Source: Croceibacterium sp.
GTDB taxonomy: Bacteria; Pseudomonadota; Alphaproteobacteria; Sphingomonadales; Sphingomonadaceae
Direction of reading: 5' to 3'
Length of the DNA stretch: 46,571 nt
Assembly: GCA_025450635.1 (NCBI GenBank)
Contig: JANWHA010000047.1
Coordinates: 1-46,571, forward strand
Part shown: piece by piece, positions 25,507 through 32,120 of the stretch
Layout of the letters: each line of letters opens with the position of its first letter
Numbering within the stretch: the first letter of the stretch is position 1
Made by a program: the position numbers and the translations under genes
The notes under the pieces: model-generated
What the model was told of the DNA's origin: nothing
What the model saw: only the letters and a program-made list of their open reading frames with translations
Database searches by the model: none

Positions 25507-25749
25507 GTGGGAGTCAAGCTGGTCTTCCTCGGCAGGCTGGCCGACCTCACCGGCGTGGCCGAGCGTGAGGTGTCGGCCCCGCTGGATTGGTCCACGCTGC
25601 TCGATGCGCTGCAGGGCGAGCTCGGCGGCTGGCTCGCGTCGGACAAGGTCAAGCTGGCGGTCAACGGCACCCTCCTCGCCGACAAGATGGCGCTGCAGGC
25701 CAACGACGGCGACGAGGTCGCGCTGTTGCCGCCGGTCAGCGGGGGCTGA
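25507..25749 (+). CDS. moaD: molybdopterin synthase small subunit
   Basis: MoaD is the ubiquitin-like sulfur carrier of molybdopterin synthase. The 80-residue protein begins at GTG 25507 and ends VALLPPVSGG, with the C-terminal Gly-Gly that becomes thiocarboxylated. The short beta-grasp pattern (VKLVFLGRLADLTG... LAVNGTLLADKMALQANDGDEVALLPP) matches the family. It lies 2 bases after moaA and 3 bases before moaE. Confidence 0.93.
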   Translation: MGVKLVFLGRLADLTGVAEREVSAPLDWSTLLDALQGELGGWLASDKVKLAVNGTLLADKMALQANDGDEVALLPPVSGG

Positions 25750-25752
25750 GCG

Positions 25753-26199
25753 GTGAAGGACGTCCGCCTGCTCGCCGACCCGTTCAATCCTGGCCAACTC
25801 GTCGGGCCATTCACCAACGCCCATCCGGGCCTCGGCGGCGTGTGCACCTTCGTCGGCGAGGTGCGCGGCGATGACGGCGTGGAGGCGCTCGAGCTCACGC
25901 ACTACGAGCCGCTCACCCTCGCCGGTATGGACGCGCTGGCGGACGCGGCGCTCGCTCGCTTCGACCTGATGGGCATCCTTATCGCGCACCGCGTCGGGGA
26001 AATGCGCGCCGGTGAGCCGATCGTGCTGGTCTCCGCGGCCGCGCGTCACCGCCGCTCAGCGATCCAGGCCGTGGATTTCGCCATGGATCATCTCAAATCC
26101 GACGCATGGTTCTGGAAGCGCGAGAAGCGCGGCGGGCAATGGCATTGGATCGACCCGCGTCCCGAGGACCACGCCGACCTTGCCCGCTGGACCTCGTAG
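25753..26199 (+). CDS. moaE: molybdopterin synthase large subunit
   Basis: MoaE uses the MoaD thiocarboxylate to put dithiolene sulfur on precursor Z. The 148-residue protein starts at GTG 25753 and shows GGVCTFVGEVR, LELTHYEPLT, IAHRVGEMRAGEPIVLVSAAARHR and the substrate-binding segment KSDAWFWKREKRGG, where the Lys-x6-Lys pattern carries catalytic lysines. With moaA and moaD it forms a compact operon; moaB and moaC must lie elsewhere. Confidence 0.95.
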   Translation: MKDVRLLADPFNPGQLVGPFTNAHPGLGGVCTFVGEVRGDDGVEALELTHYEPLTLAGMDALADAALARFDLMGILIAHRVGEMRAGEPIVLVSAAARHRRSAIQAVDFAMDHLKSDAWFWKREKRGGQWHWIDPRPEDHADLARWTS

Positions 26200-26209
26200 T
26201 TTCCACATT

Positions 26210-26223
26210 TTGACCTGGGTCAA
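26210..26223 (+). promoter_or_regulatory. CRP/FNR-type palindrome TTGACCTGGGTCAA
   Basis: The 14-base sequence has perfect arms TTGAC/GTCAA around 4 bases, matching the general FNR/FixK box. A CATAAT (26244-26249) sits 20 bases downstream, so the box would be centred near -40, the spacing of class II activation. It precedes the 143-residue membrane protein start at 26277. Confidence 0.6.
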
Positions 26224-26276
26224 ATCGCGGCGGCCTCGTCCATCATAATCCTGTCCCTCGAGGATAGGAGATTCCC

Positions 26277-26708
26277 ATGGCCGAACGCGTCACCCGCCAA
26301 GCCGTCGCCGAGAAGGCGATCGTCCATTCCGAAGCCGCGCTGCTGCCGCCTCACGTCGTCGACCGCAGCTTCGAAATGCCGACAGCGCTTTACGCTGCGG
26401 TTGCCGCGCTGTTCCTCGGCTTCATGGCGGTGACCGGGATCGGTTTCGCCACGCGCGAGCTGATCCTGCCGGTCGGAGTGATCGTGCTGTTCATCGTGGG
26501 CTTCTTCGGCGTTCCTTCGATCTGGGTACGCATGGTCCCGGAGAGCCGCCGCGCCGCGCTGAGCTGGAGCCGGTTCAAGATGGACGGGATTGCCACCGAG
26601 CACGGCCGCGTCAGCGCCACGCAGGCGATGGTGCAGGTGCTGATCCTGCCGGTGCTGATCTTCCTGTGGGGCATCGCCGTGGTGACCGTCGCCGCCATAG
26701 TTCACTGA
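26277..26708 (+). CDS. hypothetical membrane protein with probable FNR-type control
   Basis: The 143-residue product is preceded by AGGAG 7 bases upstream of ATG. It has a hydrophilic N-terminal third (residues 1-38), two adjacent membrane helices (ALYAAVAALFLGFMAVTGIGF and LILPVGVIVLFIVGFFG), a charged middle loop (PESRRAALSWSRFKMDGIATE) and a third helix (MVQVLILPVLIFLWGIAVVTV). I do not recognise the family. A perfect FNR-type box lies upstream, and a strong terminator follows its stop by 13 bases, so it is probably a single-gene transcript under oxygen or redox control. Confidence 0.82.
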   Translation: MAERVTRQAVAEKAIVHSEAALLPPHVVDRSFEMPTALYAAVAALFLGFMAVTGIGFATRELILPVGVIVLFIVGFFGVPSIWVRMVPESRRAALSWSRFKMDGIATEHGRVSATQAMVQVLILPVLIFLWGIAVVTVAAIVH

Positions 26709-26721
26709 CGAAGCATCCCTC

Positions 26722-26770
26722 GCCTGCGCGCCGGGTCCCGTCCAAACCGGCGCGCAGGCATCCTTTTCTT
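26722..26770 (+). terminator. intrinsic terminator
   Basis: GCCTGCGCGCCGG (26722-26734) and CCGGCGCGCAGGC (26747-26759) form a perfect 13-bp stem with a 12-base loop, followed by ATCCTTTTCTT. It lies after the membrane protein gene and at the end of the convergent lipoprotein gene, so it could serve both. Confidence 0.85.
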
Positions 26771-27264
26771 CAGGGCAGGTTGGCCGACAGTTCGGCCACC
26801 GTGCGATCCTCGGACGTCAGGTAGCCGGCGACTTCGTCCCGCGCCTCGCCGATCCGTTCGGTAGCCTGCCCGGTCGTCGCCGCGTCGTCGAACAGGCGGT
26901 CAAGGTCGGCAAGCGGAACCATCGTCTTGCTGCGCGCGGCGCGAACATCGGCCAGCGCCGCTTCGCCCCGCGCCCAGGCATCGTCTCCGATTGCCTTGCC
27001 GCGGGCTCCCTCGATGATCGGGCGGGTGCTCGCGACCATTTCGGCGAACGCCTGATGGTCCGCCCGCGCGTCAGCCGCCAGTTGCGTCACGTGATCGGCG
27101 GCCGCGGGCGGCAGAGGCGTCAGCACCGGCTCGACAGGCGCGGGCTGGAAGGTCCCGGTGTCACGCTCTCCTGGCCGGATGGCGAGGCTCGGATAGGCGC
27201 TCTGCGCGCTGGCGCAGGCCGCCAGAGCGGCCAGGGGAGCAAGGGCAACAAGGCGCCGGATCAT
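26770..27264 (-). CDS. lipoprotein of unknown function
   Basis: The 164-residue protein has a lipoprotein signal (RRLVALAPLAALAAC with Cys17 as the lipidated residue) and a mature part of mostly Ala/Glu/Asp-rich predicted helices (HVTQLAADARADHQAFAEMV and DARGEAALADVRAAR-like). No known domain is evident. Its stop lies at the end of the terminator for the convergent membrane protein gene, and its start is about 195 bases from rplU on the opposite strand. Confidence 0.82.
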   Translation of the reverse strand: MIRRLVALAPLAALAACASAQSAYPSLAIRPGERDTGTFQPAPVEPVLTPLPPAAADHVTQLAADARADHQAFAEMVASTRPIIEGARGKAIGDDAWARGEAALADVRAARSKTMVPLADLDRLFDDAATTGQATERIGEARDEVAGYLTSEDRTVAELSANLP

Positions 27265-27335
27265 GGTCCGCCGCTTAGCTCCAACCGAGCGGCCTTACTA
27301 GCCGCCAGGCACACGAAAAGGGCTTGCGGGCGCGG

Positions 27336-27364
27336 TTGACAGCCCCCACCTCATCGCTTAACGG
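27336..27364 (+). promoter_or_regulatory. candidate rplU promoter
   Basis: TTGACA (27336-27341) matches the -35 consensus perfectly; with a 17-base spacer the -10 would be TAACGG (27359-27364), a weaker match. Start of transcription would be near 27371, in a divergent gap between a lipoprotein gene and rplU. Confidence 0.45.
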
Positions 27365-27377
27365 CGTCGCTCTTTCC

Positions 27378-27400
27378 GGCGCCCGGCTGGGCGCCCTTTT
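27378..27400 (+). terminator. GC-rich hairpin with T-run in the rplU leader
   Basis: GGCGCCC (27378-27384) and GGGCGCC (27389-27395) enclose a 4-base loop and are followed by CTTTTTG. It has the form of an intrinsic terminator but lies about 60 bases upstream of rplU and just after the candidate promoter, so it may act as an attenuator. Confidence 0.5.
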
Positions 27401-27458
27401 TGTCGTTCGCGCCGGGTCGGCAAAGACGACAGTCGAAACGAACGGATCAGGTGTAACC

Positions 27459-28040
27459 ATGTTCGCAATCGTGCGCACGGGCGGCAAGCAATATCGGGTT
27501 TCCGCCGGGGACAAGATCGCGGTCGAGAAGCTGGCGGGCAACGCCGGCGACACGATCGAGCTGGGCGACGTGATGCTCGCCGGCGATGGCGGCGAGCTGA
27601 AGGACGCGGCCAAGGTCAAGGTCGCGGCCGAGATCATCGCCCAGGCGAAGAGCGAGAAGGTCACGGTGTTCAAGAAGCGCCGGCGGCACAACTATCGCCG
27701 CAAGGCCGGGCACCGCCAGCAGATGACCCTGCTGCGCATCGTCCAGGTCGGCGATTCGAAGATCGAGAAGCAGGCGGCCCCGAAGAAGGAAGCCGCGCCC
27801 AAGGCCGAGGAAGCGCCGAAGGCCGCCGCGACCCACACGCCCGAAGAGCCGGCCAAGGGCGTCGAGACGAAGAAGCAGACCAAGGCCCAGAAGGCCGCGC
27901 CGGTGAAGGACGCCGCGCCCGCCGCCAAGGCCGATGACAAGCCGGAGGCCAAGAAGGCCGCAACGGAAAAGAAACCTGCGGCTGCCAAAGCGCCAGCCGC
28001 CAAGAAGCCGGCGGCCAAGAAGCCCGCCCCGAAGAAGTAA
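27459..28040 (+). CDS. rplU: ribosomal protein L21 with long basic tail
   Basis: L21 is a 50S subunit protein. The N-terminal 103 residues are a standard L21: [20 protein letters not shown] (start), [23 protein letters not shown] (cited in part) and [12 protein letters not shown]. Residues from about 104 to 193 are an unusual Lys/Ala/Pro-rich tail with repeats such as [18 protein letters not shown], resembling histone H1-like or disordered RNA-binding tails. AGGTG lies before ATG 27459. The gene is 17 bases upstream of rpmA, as usual. Such tails occur in L21 of some alphaproteobacteria, but this one is long. Confidence 0.97.
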   Translation: MFAIVRTGGKQYRVSAGDKIAVEKLAGNAGDTIELGDVMLAGDGGELKDAAKVKVAAEIIAQAKSEKVTVFKKRRRHNYRRKAGHRQQMTLLRIVQVGDSKIEKQAAPKKEAAPKAEEAPKAAATHTPEEPAKGVETKKQTKAQKAAPVKDAAPAAKADDKPEAKKAATEKKPAAAKAPAAKKPAAKKPAPKK

Positions 28041-28057
28041 GTCCGGAGTAGTTCGAG

Positions 28058-28327
28058 ATGGCACACAAGAAAGCAGGCGGAAGCTCGCGCAACGGTCGTG
28101 ATTCGGCCGGTCGGCGCCTCGGCGTGAAGCGGTTCGGCGGGCAGGACGTGCTCGGCGGCAACATCCTCGTGCGCCAGCGCGGCACCAAGTTCTACCCCGG
28201 CGCCAACGTCGGCATCGGCAAGGACCACACCCTGTTCGCGCTGACCGACGGTCGCGTGCGATTTCATGACGGCAAGCTCGGCCGAAAGTACGTCTCGGTC
28301 GACATTATGGCGCAAGCCGCCGAATAA
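28058..28327 (+). CDS. rpmA: ribosomal protein L27
   Basis: L27 is an 89-residue protein whose N-terminus reaches the peptidyl-transferase centre. It begins [22 protein letters not shown], the classical start, and continues [21 protein letters not shown] (cited in part) and [14 protein letters not shown]. It follows rplU by 17 bases with GGAG as ribosome-binding site. Two hairpins follow, the second of which is a terminator. Confidence 0.98.
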   Translation: MAHKKAGGSSRNGRDSAGRRLGVKRFGGQDVLGGNILVRQRGTKFYPGANVGIGKDHTLFALTDGRVRFHDGKLGRKYVSVDIMAQAAE

Positions 28328-28393
28328 CATCGGATGACCAGCACGGGGTCATCCATCGGGATGGCCCTGCCGGCGAACAATCCGGCAAGTCGA

Positions 28394-28425
28394 GGGAGAT
28401 GGGGCCAGTCCCGTCTCCCTTTTTC
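28394..28425 (+). terminator. intrinsic terminator after rpmA
   Basis: GGGAGATGGG (28394-28403) pairs with CCCGTCTCCC (28410-28419) through one G-U wobble, with a 6-base loop and TTTTT following. A further perfect hairpin (GGATGACC/GGTCATCC, 28332-28354) lies right after the rpmA stop. Confidence 0.8.
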
Positions 28426-28495
28426 GTCTCCCTCGCAACAAGACCGTCACGCAAGCCCGGTACAGGGCGCGCGAACGGCCCGAGGGAGTGAAGCG

Positions 28496-29056
28496 ATGTT
28501 CTACCGGAGCGAACGGCTGTTCCTGCGGCCCGCCTTCCCGGAAGATAGCCGGGAACTGTTCCACGCGATCTGCGATGCCGGCGTCGTGTCGATGCTCGCC
28601 GCGCCGCCCTGGCCCTATCGCAGGGCCGACGCGGAGGCATTCTGCGCGCGTGACGTCGATCCCCGTTCCCCACGCTTCCTCATCACCCTTCCGGGCGAGA
28701 AGGGCGCACCGATCGTCGGCTCCGTCGGTCTGCACGGGCACCGCGAGCGGCTCGAGCTCGGGTACTGGATTGCGCGCGACCACTGGGGGCGCGGGTACGC
28801 CTCCGAAGCGGGCCGCGGGGCGCTCGCCGTCGCCCGCATGCTCGGTCACAAGCGGGTGCTCTCAGGGCACTTCGTCGATAACCCAGCGTCGCGGCGCGTT
28901 CTGCGCAAGCTCGGCTTCCGCGAGACGGGCGAGGTGCGTCCGACCGAGTGCCGCGCGCGCGGCGGCGAGCTCGTGCTGGCGCGCCGCTATGCGCTCGACT
29001 TTGCCGAAGCCGAGGAGCACGCCGCCGCCCGTGGCGACCGAATACGCGCGATGTGA
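28496..29056 (+). CDS. GNAT family N-acetyltransferase
   Basis: The 186-residue protein has the GNAT fold of RimJ/RimL type: FYRSERLFLRPAFPED at the N-terminus, ELGYWIARDHWGRGYASEA containing the acetyl-CoA-binding Arg/Gly-x-Gly/Ala region, and VDNPASRRVLRKLGFRETGE near the C-terminus. These enzymes acetylate amino groups of proteins or small molecules; the target is unknown. The start at ATG 28496 has GGGAG upstream. It lies after the rpmA terminator and is convergent with wrbA. Confidence 0.92.
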   Translation: MFYRSERLFLRPAFPEDSRELFHAICDAGVVSMLAAPPWPYRRADAEAFCARDVDPRSPRFLITLPGEKGAPIVGSVGLHGHRERLELGYWIARDHWGRGYASEAGRGALAVARMLGHKRVLSGHFVDNPASRRVLRKLGFRETGEVRPTECRARGGELVLARRYALDFAEAEEHAAARGDRIRAM

Positions 29057-29071
29057 ATGAGCGGGCGGCGG

Positions 29072-29674
29072 CTAGGCGATAAGCTTGGCCGCCGTCTCCG
29101 CCACGCGACGTCCGAGATATTTCGCGCCGGCCAGGTCGACGTCGCTCGGCAGGCGCGAGCCGTCGTTGTTGGCGATCGTCGATGCGCCGTAAGGCGATCC
29201 GCCGCGCACCTCGTCGACCCCGTTCTGTCCCTTGAAGCCATAGTCCAGGCCGACGACGGTGCAGCCGAAGTGCAGCAGGTTGGTGATGATCGAGAACAGC
29301 GTCGTTTCCTGCCCGCCGTGTTGTGCGGCCGTGCCGGTGAACGCGCCGGCCGCCTTGCCCACCAGCGCGTCGGTGAACCACAGGCCGCCGGCCTGATCGA
29401 GGAACGATGCCATCTGGCTCGGCATGCGTCCGAAGCGGGTCGGCGCGCCGATCACCAGGCCGTCGTATTCGGGCAGCGAGTTGATGCCCTCGATCTCCGG
29501 ATGCGTGTGATCGGCGACGAACCCGGCGGCGGCGGCGACTTCGGGCGGGGCCGTTTCAGCGACCCGTCGGACCTGGCACTCGTGGCCCGCATCGCGCACG
29601 CCTCCGGCGACCGCATCGGCCATTTTCGCGAGATGACCGTAAGAGGAATAGTAGAGCACGAGGATGCGGGCCAT
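29072..29674 (-). CDS. wrbA: NAD(P)H:quinone oxidoreductase WrbA-type flavoprotein
   Basis: WrbA reduces quinones by two electrons using FMN. The 200-residue protein shows the flavodoxin-like FMN phosphate loop [18 protein letters not shown], the second contact [13 protein letters not shown], and [25 protein letters not shown] (cited in part), which is diagnostic for WrbA. The length is typical (about 200 residues). AAGGA lies before ATG 29674. A tRNA-Phe lies about 85 bases upstream on the same strand. Confidence 0.95.
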   Translation of the reverse strand: MARILVLYYSSYGHLAKMADAVAGGVRDAGHECQVRRVAETAPPEVAAAAGFVADHTHPEIEGINSLPEYDGLVIGAPTRFGRMPSQMASFLDQAGGLWFTDALVGKAAGAFTGTAAQHGGQETTLFSIITNLLHFGCTVVGLDYGFKGQNGVDEVRGGSPYGASTIANNDGSRLPSDVDLAGAKYLGRRVAETAAKLIA

Positions 29675-29758
29675 GAGTGGGTCCTTTCGTTGCCAGGGCG
29701 AGAGTGTGCGCAAGCTTCTAGCCGCTGGGACGGCGTTGTCACCTACCTGCAATGGGAG

Positions 29759-29834
29759 TGGTGCCCAGGGGCGGGATCGAACCACCGACACCATGATTTT
29801 CAGTCATGTGCTCTACCAACTGAGCTACCTGGGC
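29759..29834 (-). tRNA. tRNA-Phe (GAA)
   Basis: The 76-base gene has a 7-bp acceptor stem (GCCCAGG with CCTGGGC), a D-arm GTAGCTCAGTTGGTAGAGC, the anticodon loop CTGAAAA with GAA anticodon, a T-arm containing GGTTCGATCC, and an encoded 3' CCA. It lies 64 bases downstream of yacG on the same strand. Confidence 0.98.
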
Positions 29835-29898
29835 ATCGCTGCCGCGGCGGTCGCCAAAGTATGATTTCCGGCGACCGGCGAGCGATTTGAGAGCGGGC

Positions 29899-30105
29899 CT
29901 ATGGCGTTCGAGGTCGTGGTTGGCAAGTGGGTAATAAGTCCTCCTCGCGGGCGACGTCTTCCGGCGCGGCGGGTTGGCCGGGAAGGGCGTAGCCCTCGTT
30001 GAGCCAGTTGGCCAGGTCGCGGTCGCGGCAGCGGGCGGAGCAGAACGGGGCGAATCCGGCGCTGCGCGGCTTTTTGCAAATCGGACAGGACTTGGGCGCG
30101 ATCAT
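29899..30105 (-). CDS. yacG: DNA gyrase inhibitor / zinc-ribbon protein YacG
   Basis: YacG is a small zinc-ribbon protein that binds gyrase in E. coli. The 68-residue protein has CPIC (Cys7, Cys10) and FCSARC (Cys22, Cys26) as zinc ligands, followed by RDRDLANWLNEGYALPG, the family signature. The tail is acidic/Pro-rich. Its ATG overlaps the stop of the RNase gene (ATGA), and the tRNA-Phe follows, which matches a conserved alphaproteobacterial order. Confidence 0.93.
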   Translation of the reverse strand: MIAPKSCPICKKPRSAGFAPFCSARCRDRDLANWLNEGYALPGQPAAPEDVAREEDLLPTCQPRPRTP

Positions 30106-31082
30106 CGCGGCACCGCCTGCGCGAAGCCCCCGTCGAGCGCAAGGGCCGGATCGGTCGCGAGGCGCACTCCGCGCCCAGTTCGCCGCTCCAGCTCCGCCAG
30201 CCACGGCGGCGAGACCATCGCGATGACCGCCGGGTGGGCGGTAAGCTGGAGCGCGCCGGGCTCGTCCACCAGTTCCGCCCGGCGCAGCAGAAGCCGCGCC
30301 GCCGCGCCGGCACGCGACAGCGTCAGCCGGTGGAGCAACGAGGGACGCTCGAGCCGGGCGACAAGCTGGACGAAGCCAAACCCGTTCATCGCGGTCCGCT
30401 CGTGCGGCCACCCGGCAAGCGCCGCGGCGAGCGCCTGGTCGACCGAGCGGCGGTCCTCCTTGCGAGCAAGGCTCGGGAAGTCGATGCCGATCGAGCCGCC
30501 AAGGTCGAACCGTCGGATCGCACGGGCGAGAGGTTGCACGGCCGCCTGCGTCAGCGCGGACGGCGAGGACGCACCGTCGACGTCGATCACCGTCATCGCC
30601 GGGGTGACCGAGAACAGTAGCGAGCCGCTGGCGAAGACCACCTCGCCGCTCCATGCTTCGCTCCAGACCTCTTCCCATGCTCCCGCAGGGAATTGGCGTA
30701 CCGTTCGGGCCACCTCGCCACTTTGCAAAAGGGCTTGGGCAAGTGTTGGGGCAGCCTGCGGAGCCGCCTCGCTGGGCCGCGCCTGGGCGCGCTTGAAGCG
30801 CCCGCCCTCGGCTATCGCCGGACGGGTTACCTCCAATCTGATCGCCGCGCCTTCGCGACTGTCCGCCGGCAGGCGATCCACCAGCGCTTCCTCGCGATTG
30901 GCGAAGCGCGCCGTGCCGCGGCGGCGAACGGGGTCAAAATGCGCCAGCACCGCGTCCTCGACTTGTCCGGCAGTCAAGCCGCCCGGCCAGTCCAGGCGTG
31001 CAGCGACCACCTCACCGCCTTCGATCAGCAGCGCCCGCTCCTCGCCGATGCCGCTCTCGATGAGCCACTCAGCCAACGGCAA
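30102..31082 (-). CDS. short ribonuclease E/G family protein
   Basis: The 326-residue protein covers the catalytic part of RNase E/G: WLIESGIGEERALLIEGGEVV at the N-terminus, a divergent S1-like stretch, then MTVIDVDGASS and IGIDFPSLARKEDR, which hold the two Mg-binding aspartates equivalent to Asp303 and Asp346 of RNase E. The Zn-link Cys pair of the full enzyme is not visible, so it is a compact form as seen in other alphaproteobacteria. No ATG or GTG fits; TTG at 31082 (or 31076) is the start, within the end of maf. Its stop overlaps yacG. Confidence 0.85.
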   Translation of the reverse strand: MPLAEWLIESGIGEERALLIEGGEVVAARLDWPGGLTAGQVEDAVLAHFDPVRRRGTARFANREEALVDRLPADSREGAAIRLEVTRPAIAEGGRFKRAQARPSEAAPQAAPTLAQALLQSGEVARTVRQFPAGAWEEVWSEAWSGEVVFASGSLLFSVTPAMTVIDVDGASSPSALTQAAVQPLARAIRRFDLGGSIGIDFPSLARKEDRRSVDQALAAALAGWPHERTAMNGFGFVQLVARLERPSLLHRLTLSRAGAAARLLLRRAELVDEPGALQLTAHPAVIAMVSPPWLAELERRTGRGVRLATDPALALDGGFAQAVPR

Positions 31083-31644
31083 AGCTTGCCGCCTTGAGCA
31101 GTGCGCGCGTTTCGAACAGCGGCAGGCCGACGACCCCCGAATGGCTGCCGCCGATCCACGCGATCAGGCCCTCGGCGCTGCCCTGGATCGCGTAGCCGCC
31201 GGCCTTGCCGTGCCATTCTCCCCCGGCCAGGTAAGCGGCAATCTCCTCGCCGGAAAGCGGCTTGAAGCGCACCACCGTCTCGCTCAGTCGCTCGCGCCAG
31301 GTGCCGTCCGGCGCGCGCAAGGCCACCGCCGAGAACACGCGGTGGCGCCGACCGGAGAGCAGTTCGAGGCACCGCCGGGCGGTGGCCAGGTCTTCCGCCT
31401 TCGGCAGGATCCGCCGTCCGGCGGCGACGACCGTGTCGCCCGCGAGCACGAACGCCGCGCCGCCGTCGACCGCGGCCGCCTTCTCGCGCGCCATCCGCCG
31501 GGCATAATCGCGCGGCAGCTCCGCTTTGCGCGGGCTCTCGTCAATGTCGGCGTGGACTATCCGGGCCGGTTCGATCCCCAGGCGCGCCAGCAGCTCACGC
31601 CGGCGCGGGCTGGCCGAGGCGAGGATCAGGTCAGGCGCGGACAC
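31069..31644 (-). CDS. maf: Maf-like nucleoside triphosphate pyrophosphatase
   Basis: Maf proteins hydrolyse non-canonical or pyrimidine nucleoside triphosphates. The 191-residue protein starts with GTG and has the motif LILASASPRRRELLARLG, then VLAGDTVVAAGRRILPKAED, and the segment GYAIQGSAEGLIAWIGGSHSGVVGLP (cited in part), all typical of the Maf/YhdE group. It overlaps the RNase gene by 14 bases and follows infA by 12 bases, so the three genes are co-transcribed. Confidence 0.94.
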   Translation of the reverse strand: MSAPDLILASASPRRRELLARLGIEPARIVHADIDESPRKAELPRDYARRMAREKAAAVDGGAAFVLAGDTVVAAGRRILPKAEDLATARRCLELLSGRRHRVFSAVALRAPDGTWRERLSETVVRFKPLSGEEIAAYLAGGEWHGKAGGYAIQGSAEGLIAWIGGSHSGVVGLPLFETRALLKAASFAVG

Positions 31645-31656
31645 GCGCCTCTGCCG

Positions 31657-31905
31657 CTATTCCACCCTCGCCGGCCAGGACCTGCCGGGCATCAAGCGAT
31701 AGGTGATACGGCCTTTCGAGAGATCGTAGGGTGTCAATTCGACGAGCACCTCGTCGCCGACCAGGACGCGAATGCGGTTCTTGCGCATCTTGCCGGCGGT
31801 GTGGCCGATGATCTTATGGCCGTTTTCGAGCTCCACCCGGAACATCGCGTTGGGCAGCAATTCAACCACCTTCCCGCGCATCTCGAGGAGTTCTTCTTTC
31901 GCCAT
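31657..31905 (-). CDS. infA: translation initiation factor IF-1
   Basis: IF-1 binds the ribosomal A site during initiation. The 82-residue OB-fold protein has [20 protein letters not shown] at the start, [20 protein letters not shown] and [23 protein letters not shown], all typical (each cited in part). The C-terminal extension (GRSWPARVE) is longer than in E. coli, as in other alphaproteobacteria. It is the first gene of a minus-strand run with 215 bases before the divergent receptor gene. Confidence 0.97.
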   Translation of the reverse strand: MAKEELLEMRGKVVELLPNAMFRVELENGHKIIGHTAGKMRKNRIRVLVGDEVLVELTPYDLSKGRITYRLMPGRSWPARVE

Positions 31906-32058
31906 ATCTTACCGGTGTCCGCCATCGTGATCGTGCATGGGCGCGCGGCATAGCGGCGGGCGCACCAAAAGGAAAGCCCGCGCGCCGCCTTGCGGGAACG
32001 CGTTCACGATCGAGTCATTGCGACACTTTATTACCACGCGTCCCTTGCCCGGTTGACA

Positions 32059-32070
32059 ATGTCCGGACAT
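32059..32070. promoter_or_regulatory. palindrome ATGTCCGGACAT upstream of the TonB receptor gene
   Basis: A perfect 12-base palindrome lies 51 bases upstream of the receptor start, immediately after a TTGACA (32053-32058) that matches a -35 box. No clear -10 is seen at the right spacing. It might be a repressor operator overlapping the promoter. Confidence 0.35.
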
Positions 32071-32120
32071 AGGCGCGCGCCGGGGGCTGGTCGTTTGTTC
32101 GTTCGAGAAGGGTCAACGCA

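Noticed and set aside
29057-29890. 277-codon plus-strand frame across wrbA and the tRNA-Phe
   Set aside because: It spans a tRNA gene on the other strand and is the antisense of WrbA.
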